Assembly: GCF_018327685.1 (NCBI RefSeq) | Contig: NZ_BNEL01000001.1 | Location: 3,658,001 to 3,722,000, forward strand | From: Streptomyces sp. TS71-3 | GTDB taxonomy: Bacteria > Actinomycetota > Actinomycetes > Streptomycetales > Streptomycetaceae | Direction: 5' to 3' | DNA length: 64,000 bases | Shown here: positions 1 to 8,671 of the stretch, piece by piece | How the letters are laid out: each line of letters opens with the position of its first letter | Numbering within the stretch: position 1 is the stretch's first letter | Notes under the pieces: generated by a model | What the model was told of the DNA's origin: nothing | The model's input: only the letters and a program-made list of their open reading frames with translations | Database searches by the model: none | Made by a program: the position numbers and the translations under genes

Positions 1-154
1 CCGGGGCGAGAGCGGCGTGCCGAGGACTGATCGCCGGGCGAGTGGGCGGCTCCCCGGCCCGGGAGGTGCCGGTGAGGGGCGCGCCTTCCCGGGCCACCGC
101 GATGACGGGGTGGCCGGAGGCGAAGGCGTCGAAGGAAAAGGCATGGGTGTGCAT
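1..154 (-). CDS. partial hypothetical protein, N-terminal fragment
   Basis: An open frame on the minus strand starts at an ATG whose first base is 154, with an AGGA-type ribosome binding site about nine bases upstream, and runs without a stop off the left edge. The visible 51 residues begin MHTHAFSFDAFASGHP and match no family I can name. It is divergent from the GlxA-type regulator, and such regulators often control a divergent neighbour, which supports it being a real gene. The Pro/Arg-rich end at the edge could also mean the frame is fortuitous. Confidence 0.4.
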   Translation of the reverse strand, partial: MHTHAFSFDAFASGHPVIAVAREGAPLTGTSRAGEPPTRPAISPRHAALAP

Positions 155-359
155 ATGGGGTCCTACAGGGGGTGGGAACGGTCGTGCTCCGAGTCGTCAT
201 GACGCTAACCGGGCGGGACCGCCGGCCCCAGTGGCGTTTGTGACAGTAATCAACGGGATAGTGCCAAACGGCTTCCCATCCCCTCTGACCTGGCAGAAGG
301 TAGGGGAGCGGCCGGGCTGGCAGGGTCGGTGGACAGATGCGAGGGGGTATGTTCTGGAC

Positions 360-1298
360 ATGCACACCGTTGCCGTGATCGCGCTGGGGAAGGTGATTCC
401 GTTCGACCTGGCGACCCCCATCGAGGTGTTCAGCCGCACCCGGCTCCCCGACGGGCGCCCCGGTTACCAGGTACGGGTGTGTGCCGAGGAGCCGGAGGTC
501 GACGCGGGGACGTTTACGATCCGGGCCCGTTGGGGGCTGGAGGGACTGAAGGGCGCGGACACCGTCATCGTGCCCGGCACCGCCGAACCGGAGGCCCCGG
601 TGACGCCCGCCGTCCGTACCGCGCTGCGGGAGGCGGCGGCCGGGGGAACCCGGATCGCCTCCATCTGCACGGGCACGTTCGTGCTGGCCGCCTGCGGGCT
701 GCTCGACGGTCTGCGCGCCACCACCCACTGGCTCGCCAAGGACAGCCTCGCCGCCGGCTACCCGGACATCGACGTCGATCCCGACGTGCTCTACGTCGAC
801 AACGGGCAGATCCTCACCTCGGCCGGCGCGGCGGCCGGGCTCGACCTCTGCCTGCACATGATCCGGCGCGACTACGGCTCCGCCGTGGCCGCCGACGCCG
901 CGCGGCTGTCGGTGATGCCGTTGGAGCGGGAGGGCGGGCAGGCGCAGTTCATCGTGCACGACCACACGCCCACCCCGAAGGGCTCCGCTCTCGAACCCCT
1001 GTTGGCCTGGCTGCGGGACAACATCGGACGGGACCTCACCCTCGACGAGATCGCCGAGCGCGCCGGCGTCAGCAGCCGTACGCTGATCCGCCGCTTCCGC
1101 GAGCAGACCGGCACCACGCCCCTCCAGTGGCTCCACCGCGCACGGGTCCGGCAGGCGCAGCACCTGCTGGAGACCACGCAGCACTCAGTCGAACGCATCG
1201 GTTCCCAGGTCGGCTTCGGCTCGCCGACCGCGTTCCGTGACCGCTTCAAACGGACCACGGGTCTCAGCCCCGGGGCGTACCGCAGGGCCTTCACCTGA
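360..1298 (+). CDS. GlxA-family transcriptional regulator (DJ-1/PfpI domain plus AraC-type HTH)
   Basis: This 312-residue cytoplasmic regulator has two parts. Residues 1 to about 190 form a DJ-1/PfpI (class I amidotransferase-like) fold, with C103 in the nucleophile-elbow segment SICTGTF. Residues about 210-310 carry the paired helix-turn-helix of AraC regulators (segments DEIAERAGVSSRTLIRRF and IGSQVGFGSPTAFRDRF). GlxA proteins use the first domain as a ligand or dimerisation module and usually activate a nearby operon. The ATG at 360 is chosen because the domain begins at once with HTVAVIALG; longer upstream frames read Arg/Gly/Pro-rich non-protein sequence. A partial gene is divergent at 154 and is the likely target. 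The inducer cannot be read from the sequence. Confidence 0.93.
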   Translation: MHTVAVIALGKVIPFDLATPIEVFSRTRLPDGRPGYQVRVCAEEPEVDAGTFTIRARWGLEGLKGADTVIVPGTAEPEAPVTPAVRTALREAAAGGTRIASICTGTFVLAACGLLDGLRATTHWLAKDSLAAGYPDIDVDPDVLYVDNGQILTSAGAAAGLDLCLHMIRRDYGSAVAADAARLSVMPLEREGGQAQFIVHDHTPTPKGSALEPLLAWLRDNIGRDLTLDEIAERAGVSSRTLIRRFREQTGTTPLQWLHRARVRQAQHLLETTQHSVERIGSQVGFGSPTAFRDRFKRTTGLSPGAYRRAFT

Positions 1299-1441
1299 CG
1301 GGACGGCTTCGTGGCAGGCCACCACCGAAGTGAGGCGTGCCGTATGTGCCGCACGGCGTGCCCCGGCCAGGCGGGCCGGGCATCGGGTACGACGTGCGTG
1401 GGCCCGGGTCGTGCGCTTCCGGTCCGGAACTCCCCCGCGGC

Positions 1442-2698
1442 TCACTGACCTGGCGACGAGGCAGGCGAGCGCAGGGGAGCCGGGGAGCCGCGCAGGGCCG
1501 GGGTGAAGAAGGCGACCAGGGCCACCGCGCCCAGGCAGAGCAGGCCGCCGCTGATCAGGGCCGTGGCGCCGGAGGTGGCGTCGGCGACCAGGCCGGCGCG
1601 CAGGTTCCCGAGGTCCGGGCCCGCCTGCCCGACGATCTGCTCGGCGGCGCCGACCCTGCCGAGCAGCGCGGCCGGCGTCCGGCTCTGGACGACGATGCTC
1701 CGGGAGACCACGGAAACGGTGTCGGCCGCACCGGCCAGGACGAGGGCGGCCAAACCCGTCCACGGCCCCGGAGCCAGGGCGAACAGCGCGAGTGCCACGC
1801 CCCAGGAGGCGGAGCCGGCGAGCATGACCAGGCCGGGGCGCGGCAGCCTGGTGAACGTCCCGGAGAACACCGATGCCCCCACTCCGCCGGCCGCCACCGC
1901 GGTCAGGAACAGGCCGAGGGTGCGCGGGTCATCGCCGAACCGTTCCGCGTTGAGCAGCGGGAACAGGCTGACCGGCATCGACAGCACGGTGGTGGCGAGA
2001 TCCGTGAGCAGCGCGCCGCGGACCGCGGGTGTCCGGACCACGAAGGCCATGCCGTCCAGCATCCCCCGGGCGCCCGGCCGGGCTGGCTCCTCACCCGGCG
2101 CCATCCGGGGCAGGCCCCACGCCCCGTAGTACGCCGCCGCGAACGTGAGCGCGTCGATCAGGTAGCAGCCGCCGACGCCCAGCCCGCCCACCGTGAGGCT
2201 GCCCAGCGCGGGGCCGAGCAGCATGGCGCCCTGGAAGGTGAGCCTGCGCAGTGCGAGGCCGGCGGCCAGGTGCTGTTTCGGGAGCAGGCGCGGGATGAAG
2301 GTGCGGGACACCGGGCCGCTGCCCGCGGTGAAGCAGGACTGGACGGCGACCAGGCCCAGCACCCCGGCAGCCGGGAGGTGGCCGAAGATGCCCTGCACCG
2401 CCAGCAGCAGGGAGCAGGCCGCCTGCCCACCGAGCATCAGCAGATAGAAGGACCGGCGCTCCACCCGGTCGGCGAGCGAGCCCGCGTAGAGCCCGAGCAC
2501 CACCAGCGGAAGGGCCTGGGCCAGCCCGACCGCGCCGGTCCACGCGGTGCTCCTCGTCGTCTGCCAGACCTGGAACACCACCGCGACCAGCGTCATCTGG
2601 CCGCCCACACCGGACAGTGCCTGGCCCGCCCACAGCCGTCGGAACGCCGGGGACGACCGCAGCGGGGCCGTGTCGATCAGTGCCCGTCTCACGCCCAT
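1442..2698 (-). CDS. MFS transporter (MFS_3 / EntS-like exporter)
   Basis: A 418-residue integral membrane protein with about 12 hydrophobic segments. It opens with the MFS_3 signature region (SSPAFRRLWAGQALSGVGGQ) and has the usual loop-2 motif SLADRVERR. Members of this group are proton-driven drug or siderophore exporters; the substrate here is unknown. The ATG at 2698 is preferred over a GTG at 2731 because a GGGGAGG ribosome binding site lies eight bases upstream of it. The gene follows a MarR regulator on the same strand after a 256-base gap that contains two hexanucleotide arrays, so it is probably transcribed from, or controlled with, the MarR promoter. Confidence 0.93.
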   Translation of the reverse strand: MGVRRALIDTAPLRSSPAFRRLWAGQALSGVGGQMTLVAVVFQVWQTTRSTAWTGAVGLAQALPLVVLGLYAGSLADRVERRSFYLLMLGGQAACSLLLAVQGIFGHLPAAGVLGLVAVQSCFTAGSGPVSRTFIPRLLPKQHLAAGLALRRLTFQGAMLLGPALGSLTVGGLGVGGCYLIDALTFAAAYYGAWGLPRMAPGEEPARPGARGMLDGMAFVVRTPAVRGALLTDLATTVLSMPVSLFPLLNAERFGDDPRTLGLFLTAVAAGGVGASVFSGTFTRLPRPGLVMLAGSASWGVALALFALAPGPWTGLAALVLAGAADTVSVVSRSIVVQSRTPAALLGRVGAAEQIVGQAGPDLGNLRAGLVADATSGATALISGGLLCLGAVALVAFFTPALRGSPAPLRSPASSPGQ

Positions 2699-2732
2699 GC
2701 GCCCGGCCTCCCCGAAGCCCGACCATGGCACC

Positions 2733-2785
<53 letters not shown>

Positions 2786-2787
2786 CG

Positions 2788-2817
2788 CCCACGCCCACGC
2801 CCACGCCCACGCCCACG
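2788..2817. repeat. hexanucleotide tandem repeat (CCCACG)5
   Basis: Five exact copies of CCCACG abut the neighbouring GTTGCT array but are unrelated in sequence. They lie in the same leader of the MFS exporter gene. Confidence 0.97.
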
Positions 2818-2954
2818 CTCCCGCGCCCGGCGCCCTTCGTGCCCTCCGCCATGTTCAGGCCGGGCCTCTCGCCCCGGCGTGCGCGCCATTACACAGTGCA
2901 CCGCACACCCCGGGGCCGTTGCACCGTCACCTCGCGCTGCCGGGCCTGGCCTCC

Positions 2955-3470
2955 CTATCGCCACTCCGGGTCCTCGGCCAGCTTCTGGGCGACGCGGTCG
3001 TGGAAGCTCCTGCGTTCCAGGGCGCGTTCGATGTCGGTGACGACCCTGCTGAGGGGATAGGGGAGTTCCGCCTCCAGGTCCCCGAGGGCGGCCTCCGTGG
3101 CGCGCCACTCCGCGGCGAGGCGGCCGACGACGGCTCGGGCGCGGTCCGTCAGCGTCACCTTCTTGCTGCGGGCGTCGTCTCCCGCGACCGTCTCGACCCA
3201 GCCCGCCGCGCGCATCGCGGCCACTTTCTGGCTGAGCGCGGAGTGGGTGCGGCTGACGGACTCGGCCAGTTCCTTGATGGTCATCGGACCGCGGGCGTGC
3301 AGCCGCAGCAGCTCCATCACGTAGCTCGGCTTGAGCCCGTCGATCCGCCCGGACGTGTAGATGCGCGCGATGTCGTCGTCCATCGCCGCCTGGAGAAGCC
3401 GCAACGGGCGCCAGAGGCTGTGCAGTGAGGGGTCGTCCACGGGTGCGCCGGATACCGGTTCATCAGCCAT
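2955..3470 (-). CDS. MarR-family transcriptional regulator
   Basis: A 171-residue winged-helix regulator. The recognition region is ELAESVSRTHSALSQKVAAM at about residues 70-90, followed by the wing with DDARSKKVTLTDRA. An in-frame ATG three codons upstream (3479) is possible, but a perfect TATAAT lies at 3483-3478 on the coding strand and places transcription start at about 3471, so the ATG at 3470 fits a leaderless message. A perfect inverted repeat covers this promoter, which suggests autorepression relieved by a small-molecule ligand. The downstream MFS exporter on the same strand is the likely co-regulated gene. Confidence 0.92.
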   Translation of the reverse strand: MADEPVSGAPVDDPSLHSLWRPLRLLQAAMDDDIARIYTSGRIDGLKPSYVMELLRLHARGPMTIKELAESVSRTHSALSQKVAAMRAAGWVETVAGDDARSKKVTLTDRARAVVGRLAAEWRATEAALGDLEAELPYPLSRVVTDIERALERRSFHDRVAQKLAEDPEWR

Positions 3471-3477
3471 GACGAGC

Positions 3478-3506
3478 ATTATAACAGTGCTTATGTAAGC
3501 ACTGTT
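3478..3506 (-). promoter_or_regulatory. MarR operator overlapping a TATAAT promoter
   Basis: AACAGTGCTTA (3483-3493), a two-base spacer and TAAGCACTGTT (3496-3506) form a perfect 11-bp inverted repeat. On the minus strand TATAAT spans 3483-3478, touching the palindrome, so a bound dimer would cover the region between -10 and -35. The symmetry and spacing are typical of MarR operators. Confidence 0.85.
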
Positions 3507-3668
3507 GGAATTCTCGCCTGCCGCCCGCCGCCTGCCGCCCGCCGCCCCTTCGCCTCACCGCCTCTTCGCCTCACCGCTCTTCGGTGCACGGCGGGACGCG
3601 TGCACCACCCTCCGGGCGGGGCGGTGCGCCCCCGGGCGTACCCGGCCAACCCGCGCCCCCCCGGGGCG

Positions 3669-5795
3669 CTACCCCTCCACCCTCACCAGATGCACCGCCG
3701 CGCTGGCCCAGTCCCCGATCGGCAGTTCCGGCGAGATCCCGTACCCCATGAGGACCGACGCGTGGTGCACCTCGCCCGTGCGGGTGTCCCGGTAGCGGGC
3801 CTCCGGGGCCAGGGCGGCCAGGCGCAGGACGGGGCGGGGGGTGCCGTGCCGCGGGGCCCGCTGCCAGACCAGGACGAGTGCCTCCTGGCTGTCGCCGGTG
3901 AGGTACTGCACGGCGGTGGGGCCGTCGTCGCCGGGGCCGCGGAGCCGGTGGAGGGCGCCGTGCTGCACGATGTGGCGGACCTTCTTGTACTCCGACACCA
4001 GCTCGGCCGCCTCGGCGAGTTCTTCCGGTGTCCAGCGCGCCAGGTCCCCGCCGATCGCCAGCACACCCGCCATCGCCACGTGGAAGCGGTAGCGCAGCGG
4101 CACCGTCCGGCCGGTGAGCTGGTTGGGCACGTCCGTCACCCAGGCCGCCATCGTGCCCGCCGGGTAGATCTGGCCGTAGCCGTGCTGGATGGAGACCCGG
4201 TCCGCCGCGTCCGTGTTGTCGGACGGCCAGGCCTGGTCGGTTCGGGAGAGCGCGCCGAGGTCGACGCGGCCGCCGCCCCCGCTGCACGCCTCGATGCGCA
4301 GCCCCGGGTGGTCCGCGCGGAGCCGGTCGATGACGCGGTACAGGTTCTGTACGTACCGGGTCCACAGCAGGTCGTGGCCGTCCTCGCGGCCCGGCCAGCC
4401 GGCCTCGCTGAAGGCGCGGTTCATGTCCCACTTGAGGAAGTCGATGCCGTTGTCGGCGACCAGCCGGGTCAGCCAGGCGTGGGCCCAGTCGGCGACGTCG
4501 TCGCGGGCGAAGTTGAGCACGAGCTGGTTGCGCAGCTCGGTGCGGGTGCGGTGCGGGAAGTGCAGGACCCAGTCGGGGTGGGCGCGGTACAGGTCGCTGT
4601 CCGGGTTGACCATCTCGGGTTCCACCCAGAGGCCGAAGCGCATGCCGAGCCGGTGCACCTCGTCGATGAGCGGGGTGAGGCCGTTCGGGAAGCTCTTCTC
4701 GGCCGGGGTCCAGTCGCCGAGGCCCGCGGTGTCGTCGCGCCGTCCGCCGAACCAGCCGTCGTCCACGACGTACAGCTCCACCCCCAGCTCCACGGCACGC
4801 CGGGCGAGCTCGCGCTGCCCCTGCTCGCTCACCCCGAAGCCGGTGGCCTCCCAGGAGTTGAAGAGGACCGGGCGCAGCTCGTCGGGGTGCGGCAGGACAT
4901 GCGCCCGGACGTAGGCGTGCCAGGCGCGACTGGCCGCGCCGAAGCCGCCGTCGGTGAAGACGCCCGCGAACGGGGGAGTGGTGTGCTCCTCGCCGGGGCC
5001 CAGCGGCAGCGCCGTGCCGTCGTGCCCGGCGCCGCCGGTGAACGCGGTCCGCCCGTCGGGGGTGCGCTGCACGGTGATCTGCCAGCTTCCGCTCCAGGCC
5101 AGCGCCGCGCTCCACACCTCGCCGCGGTCCTCGGTGGCGTCGCCGGCGTCCAGCATCACCCACGGGTTGGCGTGGTGGCTGGTGATGCCGCGGCGGCTGG
5201 TGAGGACCGTCTCGGCGCCCGGGACCGGCTCCCGGTGCAGCAGGCCCTCCGCCGACCACTGGCCCGTGACATGGCTGAGGCGGTAGCCGTCGCGCGGCGG
5301 CAGCGTCCAGGCGGCGGAGTCCGCGCGGAGCACGGTGAGCGGTTCCCGCCCGGTGTTGCGCAGCACGGTCCAGCGCTCGATGACGTCGGTGCCGGTGTGC
5401 ACGCGGTAGTGCAGGGTGACGTCGAGCGGGTAGTGGCGGTCGCGGAACTCCAGGGCGAGCTCGGCGGTTCCGGGCGCGGGCTCCCAGGTGCGGTGACCCA
5501 CCTGCTGCCATTCGAAGGCACGCGTGCCGTCGGCGAACCGCACCCGCAGCGACGGCGCGCCGTAGCGGGCGCCGCCGTCCACGGGCAGTTCCTCGCCGGC
5601 CGCCGGGCGGCCCGCGAAGCTGCTGGACTCCCCGGCCGGAGGCGTCCGCAGCTCCCCGGCCGCCGCGAGGGTCAGCCGCGGCCCCCACCCGAGGTGGCAG
5701 GGCGCTCCCGTCTCGTCGACCCGCAGTGCGTAGGAGGTGCGCGCGGTGGAGAGCAGCCAGACCCCACGGGCCGGGTCGAAGGAGATCGCAGACAT
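3669..5795 (-). CDS. alpha-galactosidase, GH36 family
   Basis: A 708-residue enzyme that releases terminal alpha-linked galactose from melibiose- or raffinose-type oligosaccharides. The N-terminal beta-sandwich is followed by the catalytic barrel. The nucleophile is D457 in KWDMNR and the acid/base is D526 in PSDNTD, both in GH36 signature segments; the Gly-rich SGGGGR lies between them. There is no signal peptide, so it works inside the cell on imported sugar. ATG 5795 has a GAGG site just upstream, and the protein begins with the expected N-domain (ISFDPARGVWLL). It is divergent from the ROK repressor and sugar importer, which fits intracellular processing of the imported alpha-galactoside. 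Confidence 0.95.
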   Translation of the reverse strand: MSAISFDPARGVWLLSTARTSYALRVDETGAPCHLGWGPRLTLAAAGELRTPPAGESSSFAGRPAAGEELPVDGGARYGAPSLRVRFADGTRAFEWQQVGHRTWEPAPGTAELALEFRDRHYPLDVTLHYRVHTGTDVIERWTVLRNTGREPLTVLRADSAAWTLPPRDGYRLSHVTGQWSAEGLLHREPVPGAETVLTSRRGITSHHANPWVMLDAGDATEDRGEVWSAALAWSGSWQITVQRTPDGRTAFTGGAGHDGTALPLGPGEEHTTPPFAGVFTDGGFGAASRAWHAYVRAHVLPHPDELRPVLFNSWEATGFGVSEQGQRELARRAVELGVELYVVDDGWFGGRRDDTAGLGDWTPAEKSFPNGLTPLIDEVHRLGMRFGLWVEPEMVNPDSDLYRAHPDWVLHFPHRTRTELRNQLVLNFARDDVADWAHAWLTRLVADNGIDFLKWDMNRAFSEAGWPGREDGHDLLWTRYVQNLYRVIDRLRADHPGLRIEACSGGGGRVDLGALSRTDQAWPSDNTDAADRVSIQHGYGQIYPAGTMAAWVTDVPNQLTGRTVPLRYRFHVAMAGVLAIGGDLARWTPEELAEAAELVSEYKKVRHIVQHGALHRLRGPGDDGPTAVQYLTGDSQEALVLVWQRAPRHGTPRPVLRLAALAPEARYRDTRTGEVHHASVLMGYGISPELPIGDWASAAVHLVRVEG

Positions 5796-6092
5796 TGATC
5801 CTCGCGTTCGAAGGGTTCGGGGCGATCGGTCGGCGCCATGGTGCCGTTCGGCGCCACGGTGGCCGGTTCGCGCCCCGGTGGGTCGGCCGGCGGGTCCGGA
5901 CGGCGCCTTCCGGGATCGGAGGCACGCCATCGCGGGGGCGCTGCGGGGGGTTCAGGGGCCGGATGGCGCCAAGCGGGGTCATGAGAAGTAGTTGTGAGCA
6001 GCCAAGCGTCCCTTGGATCAACTGTCAATACCACGCCGAGCTCTCGTAATCGCAGGCATGAGACGGCAGGCAAAGGCTCTTCAAAAGGGACT

Positions 6093-6139
6093 TGTTTCTT
6101 TCATTGACAGCGGAAAAGAACAACCCTATGTTTCCGGCC
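6093..6139 (+). promoter_or_regulatory. ROK gene promoter with overlapping inverted repeat
   Basis: TTGACA at 6104-6109, a 17-base spacer and TATGTT at 6127-6132 form a good promoter that would start transcription at about 6139, next to the ROK start codon. An imperfect inverted repeat (TGTTTCTTTC at 6093-6102 against GGAAAAGAACA at 6112-6122) straddles the -35 box and is a candidate operator for the ROK repressor. The rest of the 344-base intergenic region (5796-6139) contains a second TTGACA reading toward the GH36 gene (6028-6023), without a convincing -10. Confidence 0.6.
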
Positions 6140-7315
6140 ATGCGTTCGACGCCTCCTCGTGAGGCGGTCCCGGCGACGACGCCGGCCGCTTCCCTCGTCT
6201 TCACCACCCTCCTGTCGCACGGCCCGCTCACCCGGGCCGAGATCGCGCAGCGGACCCTGCTGTCCGCTGCCGCGGTCACCAAGGCGGTCCGCCCGCTGAT
6301 GGAGGTCGGTTACCTGGTCGAGGGCGCGGACGACGGAGTGCGGGCCGCGCTCGGCCGGCCCGCCAACCGGGTGCGGGTGGACGGCGGCAGGGCACTGTTC
6401 ATCGGGATCAAGGTGACGGGCGACGAGATCATCGCGGTCCTGGCCGACCTGTGCTGCCGCGTCCGCGTCGCCCGGCACGTGGGGCTCACCGGCCGCTCGC
6501 CGGAGGCCGTGCTGCCGTCGATCACCGCACTCGTGCAGGAACTCCTCACGGAGGCCGACGGGTTCGGCGTGGGGGTGCAGGGACTCGGCATCGCGGTCTC
6601 GGGCGACGTGGACCGCCGCACCGGCACCGTCCGCTACTCGCCCTTCCTGGAGTGGCGGGACATCCCGCTCGCCGAGATCGTGGAGACCGCGACCGGGCTG
6701 CCGGTCACCGTCGACAACGACGTGCGCGCCCTCACGGTCGCCGAGCAGTGGTTCGGCGCCGGGGTCGGGCTCTCCGACTTCGCGCTGGTGACCGTGGGCG
6801 CGGGCATCGGCTGCGGCCTGGTGGTGCACGGCCGGGTGGTGTCGGGCGCGCACGGCGTGGCCGGCGAGATCGGGCACCTGTCCATCGACCCGCTCGGCCC
6901 GCCCTGCCACTGCGGCAACAACGGCTGCGTGGAGGCGATCGCGGCGGACCCGGCCATCCTGCGCCGGGTCCGCGAGGCCACCGGACTGTCCGTGGCCACG
7001 GCCGCCGAGGCGCTGGACCTCGCCCACCGCGGGGACCCCGGCGCCCGGGAGGTCTACGCACGGGCCGGCGAGGCGATCGGCAGGGCCATCGGGTCCGTGG
7101 TCAACGTGCTCGGCCCCGAGCGGGTGATCATCTCCGGCGAGGGCCTCGCCGCCTACGACCTGTTCGCCGAGGGCATCCGCGACGCGCTGGCCGCGTCCGC
7201 CTTCGGTGCCGCCGCACAGTGCGACGTGATGACACGTCCGCTGCCCTTCGAGGAGTGGGCGCGCGGGGCCGCGGCCACCGCGATCCAGTCCTTCATAGGA
7301 ACAGACACCTACTAG
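6140..7315 (+). CDS. ROK-family transcriptional repressor
   Basis: A 391-residue protein with an N-terminal winged helix (about residues 20-70, TRAEIAQRTLLSAAAVTKAV) and a C-terminal ROK sugar-kinase-like domain. The ROK zinc motif is seen as C256, C258 and C263 in PCHCGNNGCVE, with the preceding GEIGHL. ROK repressors bind a sugar or sugar phosphate and release DNA. I place the start at ATG 6140, not ATG 6128 or an upstream TTG, because the promoter TTGACA-N17-TATGTT predicts a leaderless message there. It lies divergent from the GH36 gene and eight bases before the importer operon, so it probably represses both. Confidence 0.92.
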   Translation: MRSTPPREAVPATTPAASLVFTTLLSHGPLTRAEIAQRTLLSAAAVTKAVRPLMEVGYLVEGADDGVRAALGRPANRVRVDGGRALFIGIKVTGDEIIAVLADLCCRVRVARHVGLTGRSPEAVLPSITALVQELLTEADGFGVGVQGLGIAVSGDVDRRTGTVRYSPFLEWRDIPLAEIVETATGLPVTVDNDVRALTVAEQWFGAGVGLSDFALVTVGAGIGCGLVVHGRVVSGAHGVAGEIGHLSIDPLGPPCHCGNNGCVEAIAADPAILRRVREATGLSVATAAEALDLAHRGDPGAREVYARAGEAIGRAIGSVVNVLGPERVIISGEGLAAYDLFAEGIRDALAASAFGAAAQCDVMTRPLPFEEWARGAAATAIQSFIGTDTY

Positions 7316-7323
7316 GAGTAGCG

Positions 7324-8637
7324 ATGACGCTGCAGAGCCGCACCCCCTGGACCCTCCAAGGCCCGAGCCGCAGAAAGGTGGTCCAGGGCCTGCTGGGCGC
7401 CTCCGCCGCCGCCCTGGCCGCCCCCGCCCTCGCCGCCTGCGGCTCGGGTGCGGCGGCCGACCCGAAGCAGGTCACGTTCGGGTCGAACGGCGCGGACGCC
7501 ACGCCGAAGAAGGCCTACGCCGCCCTGACGGACGCCTTCCAGAAGGACAGCAAGCTCACCGTCAAGACGAACACCGTCGACCACGACACGTTCTCCAACA
7601 ACATCTCCACGTACCTCCAGGGCACGCCGGAGGACGTCTTCACCTGGTACGCGGGCTACCGCATGCAGTACTTCGCCAAGAAGGGCCTCGCCACCCCCAT
7701 CGACGACGTGTGGGACAAGATAGGCAGCGGCTTCAGCGACGCCACGAAGCAGCTCTCCAGGGGCGAGGACGGCAAGTTCTACTTCGTGCCGCTGTACAAC
7801 TACCCCTGGGCGGTCTTCTACCGGAAGAGCGTGTTCAAGAAGTACGGCTACGAGGTCCCGGCGAACTGGAGCCAGTTCACGGCGCTCGCCAAGCAGATGA
7901 AGAAGGACGGGCTCTCCCCGATCGCCTCCGGCTACGGCGCCAGCGACAACTGGAGCATCCTCGGCGCCTTCGACTACCTCAACCTCCGCGCCAACGGCTA
8001 CGACTTCCACATGTCGCTGATGCGCGGCAAGGTCGCCTGGACCGACAAGCGGGTCGCCCGCGCCATCGACCTCTGGCGCGAGATCGCCCCCTACTACCAG
8101 ACGGGCGCGGCCGGCAGGTCCTGGCAGGACGCCGCGCAGTCGCTGCTCGACAAGAAGTCCGGCATGGCGATCATCGGCCTCTTCCTCGGCCAGCAGGTCA
8201 CCGACGACTCGCTCCGCTCCGACATCGACTTCTTCCCGTTCCCGGAGATCGACCCCGCGTACGGCCAGGACGCGGTGGAGGCGCCCACGGACGGCTTCAT
8301 GCTCAGTCGCAGGCCGAAGAACCTGGACGGTGCCAAGAAGTTCGCGGAGTTCCTCGGCAGCGCCAAGGCCGAGAACGTCTACGGCGGCGTCGACCCCAGC
8401 AACGTCGCCGTCAACTCCGGCGCCGACACGAGCTCGTACAACGCGCTCCAGAAGAAGTCCGCCGCGCTCATCGCCGGCGCCAAGCAGATCACGCAGTTCG
8501 CGGACCGCGACAGCGATCCGGGATTCATCTCCACCGTGATCGAGCCCGGCTTCGCCGAGTGGCTCAGCCACCCCGACGACGGCTCGGCCCTGCTGAAGAA
8601 GATCGAGTCGCAGCGCTCGCACTTCTTCACGGCCTGA
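7324..8637 (+). CDS. sugar ABC transporter substrate-binding lipoprotein
   Basis: A 437-residue extracellular solute-binding protein of the carbohydrate (CUT1) type. It has a twin-arginine pair at residues 16-17 and a lipobox LAAC with the lipidated cysteine at about residue 39, so it is probably exported through Tat and anchored to the outer face of the membrane. The mature domain keeps the family pattern of an aromatic-rich ligand face (FYFVPLYNYPWAVFYRK). An AGGAG ribosome site precedes the ATG. It follows the ROK gene by eight bases and leads the two permease genes. Given the flanking alpha-galactosidases, an alpha-galactoside is the likely ligand. Confidence 0.94.
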   Translation: MTLQSRTPWTLQGPSRRKVVQGLLGASAAALAAPALAACGSGAAADPKQVTFGSNGADATPKKAYAALTDAFQKDSKLTVKTNTVDHDTFSNNISTYLQGTPEDVFTWYAGYRMQYFAKKGLATPIDDVWDKIGSGFSDATKQLSRGEDGKFYFVPLYNYPWAVFYRKSVFKKYGYEVPANWSQFTALAKQMKKDGLSPIASGYGASDNWSILGAFDYLNLRANGYDFHMSLMRGKVAWTDKRVARAIDLWREIAPYYQTGAAGRSWQDAAQSLLDKKSGMAIIGLFLGQQVTDDSLRSDIDFFPFPEIDPAYGQDAVEAPTDGFMLSRRPKNLDGAKKFAEFLGSAKAENVYGGVDPSNVAVNSGADTSSYNALQKKSAALIAGAKQITQFADRDSDPGFISTVIEPGFAEWLSHPDDGSALLKKIESQRSHFFTA

Positions 8638-8671
8638 CCGAGCGGCCCGACCCCACCCGGAGAGGTCCACC

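Noticed and set aside
6023-6028. A promoter for the GH36 gene based on a minus-strand TTGACA
   Set aside because: No acceptable -10 hexamer lies 16-19 bases downstream, so it was noted but not listed as a feature.
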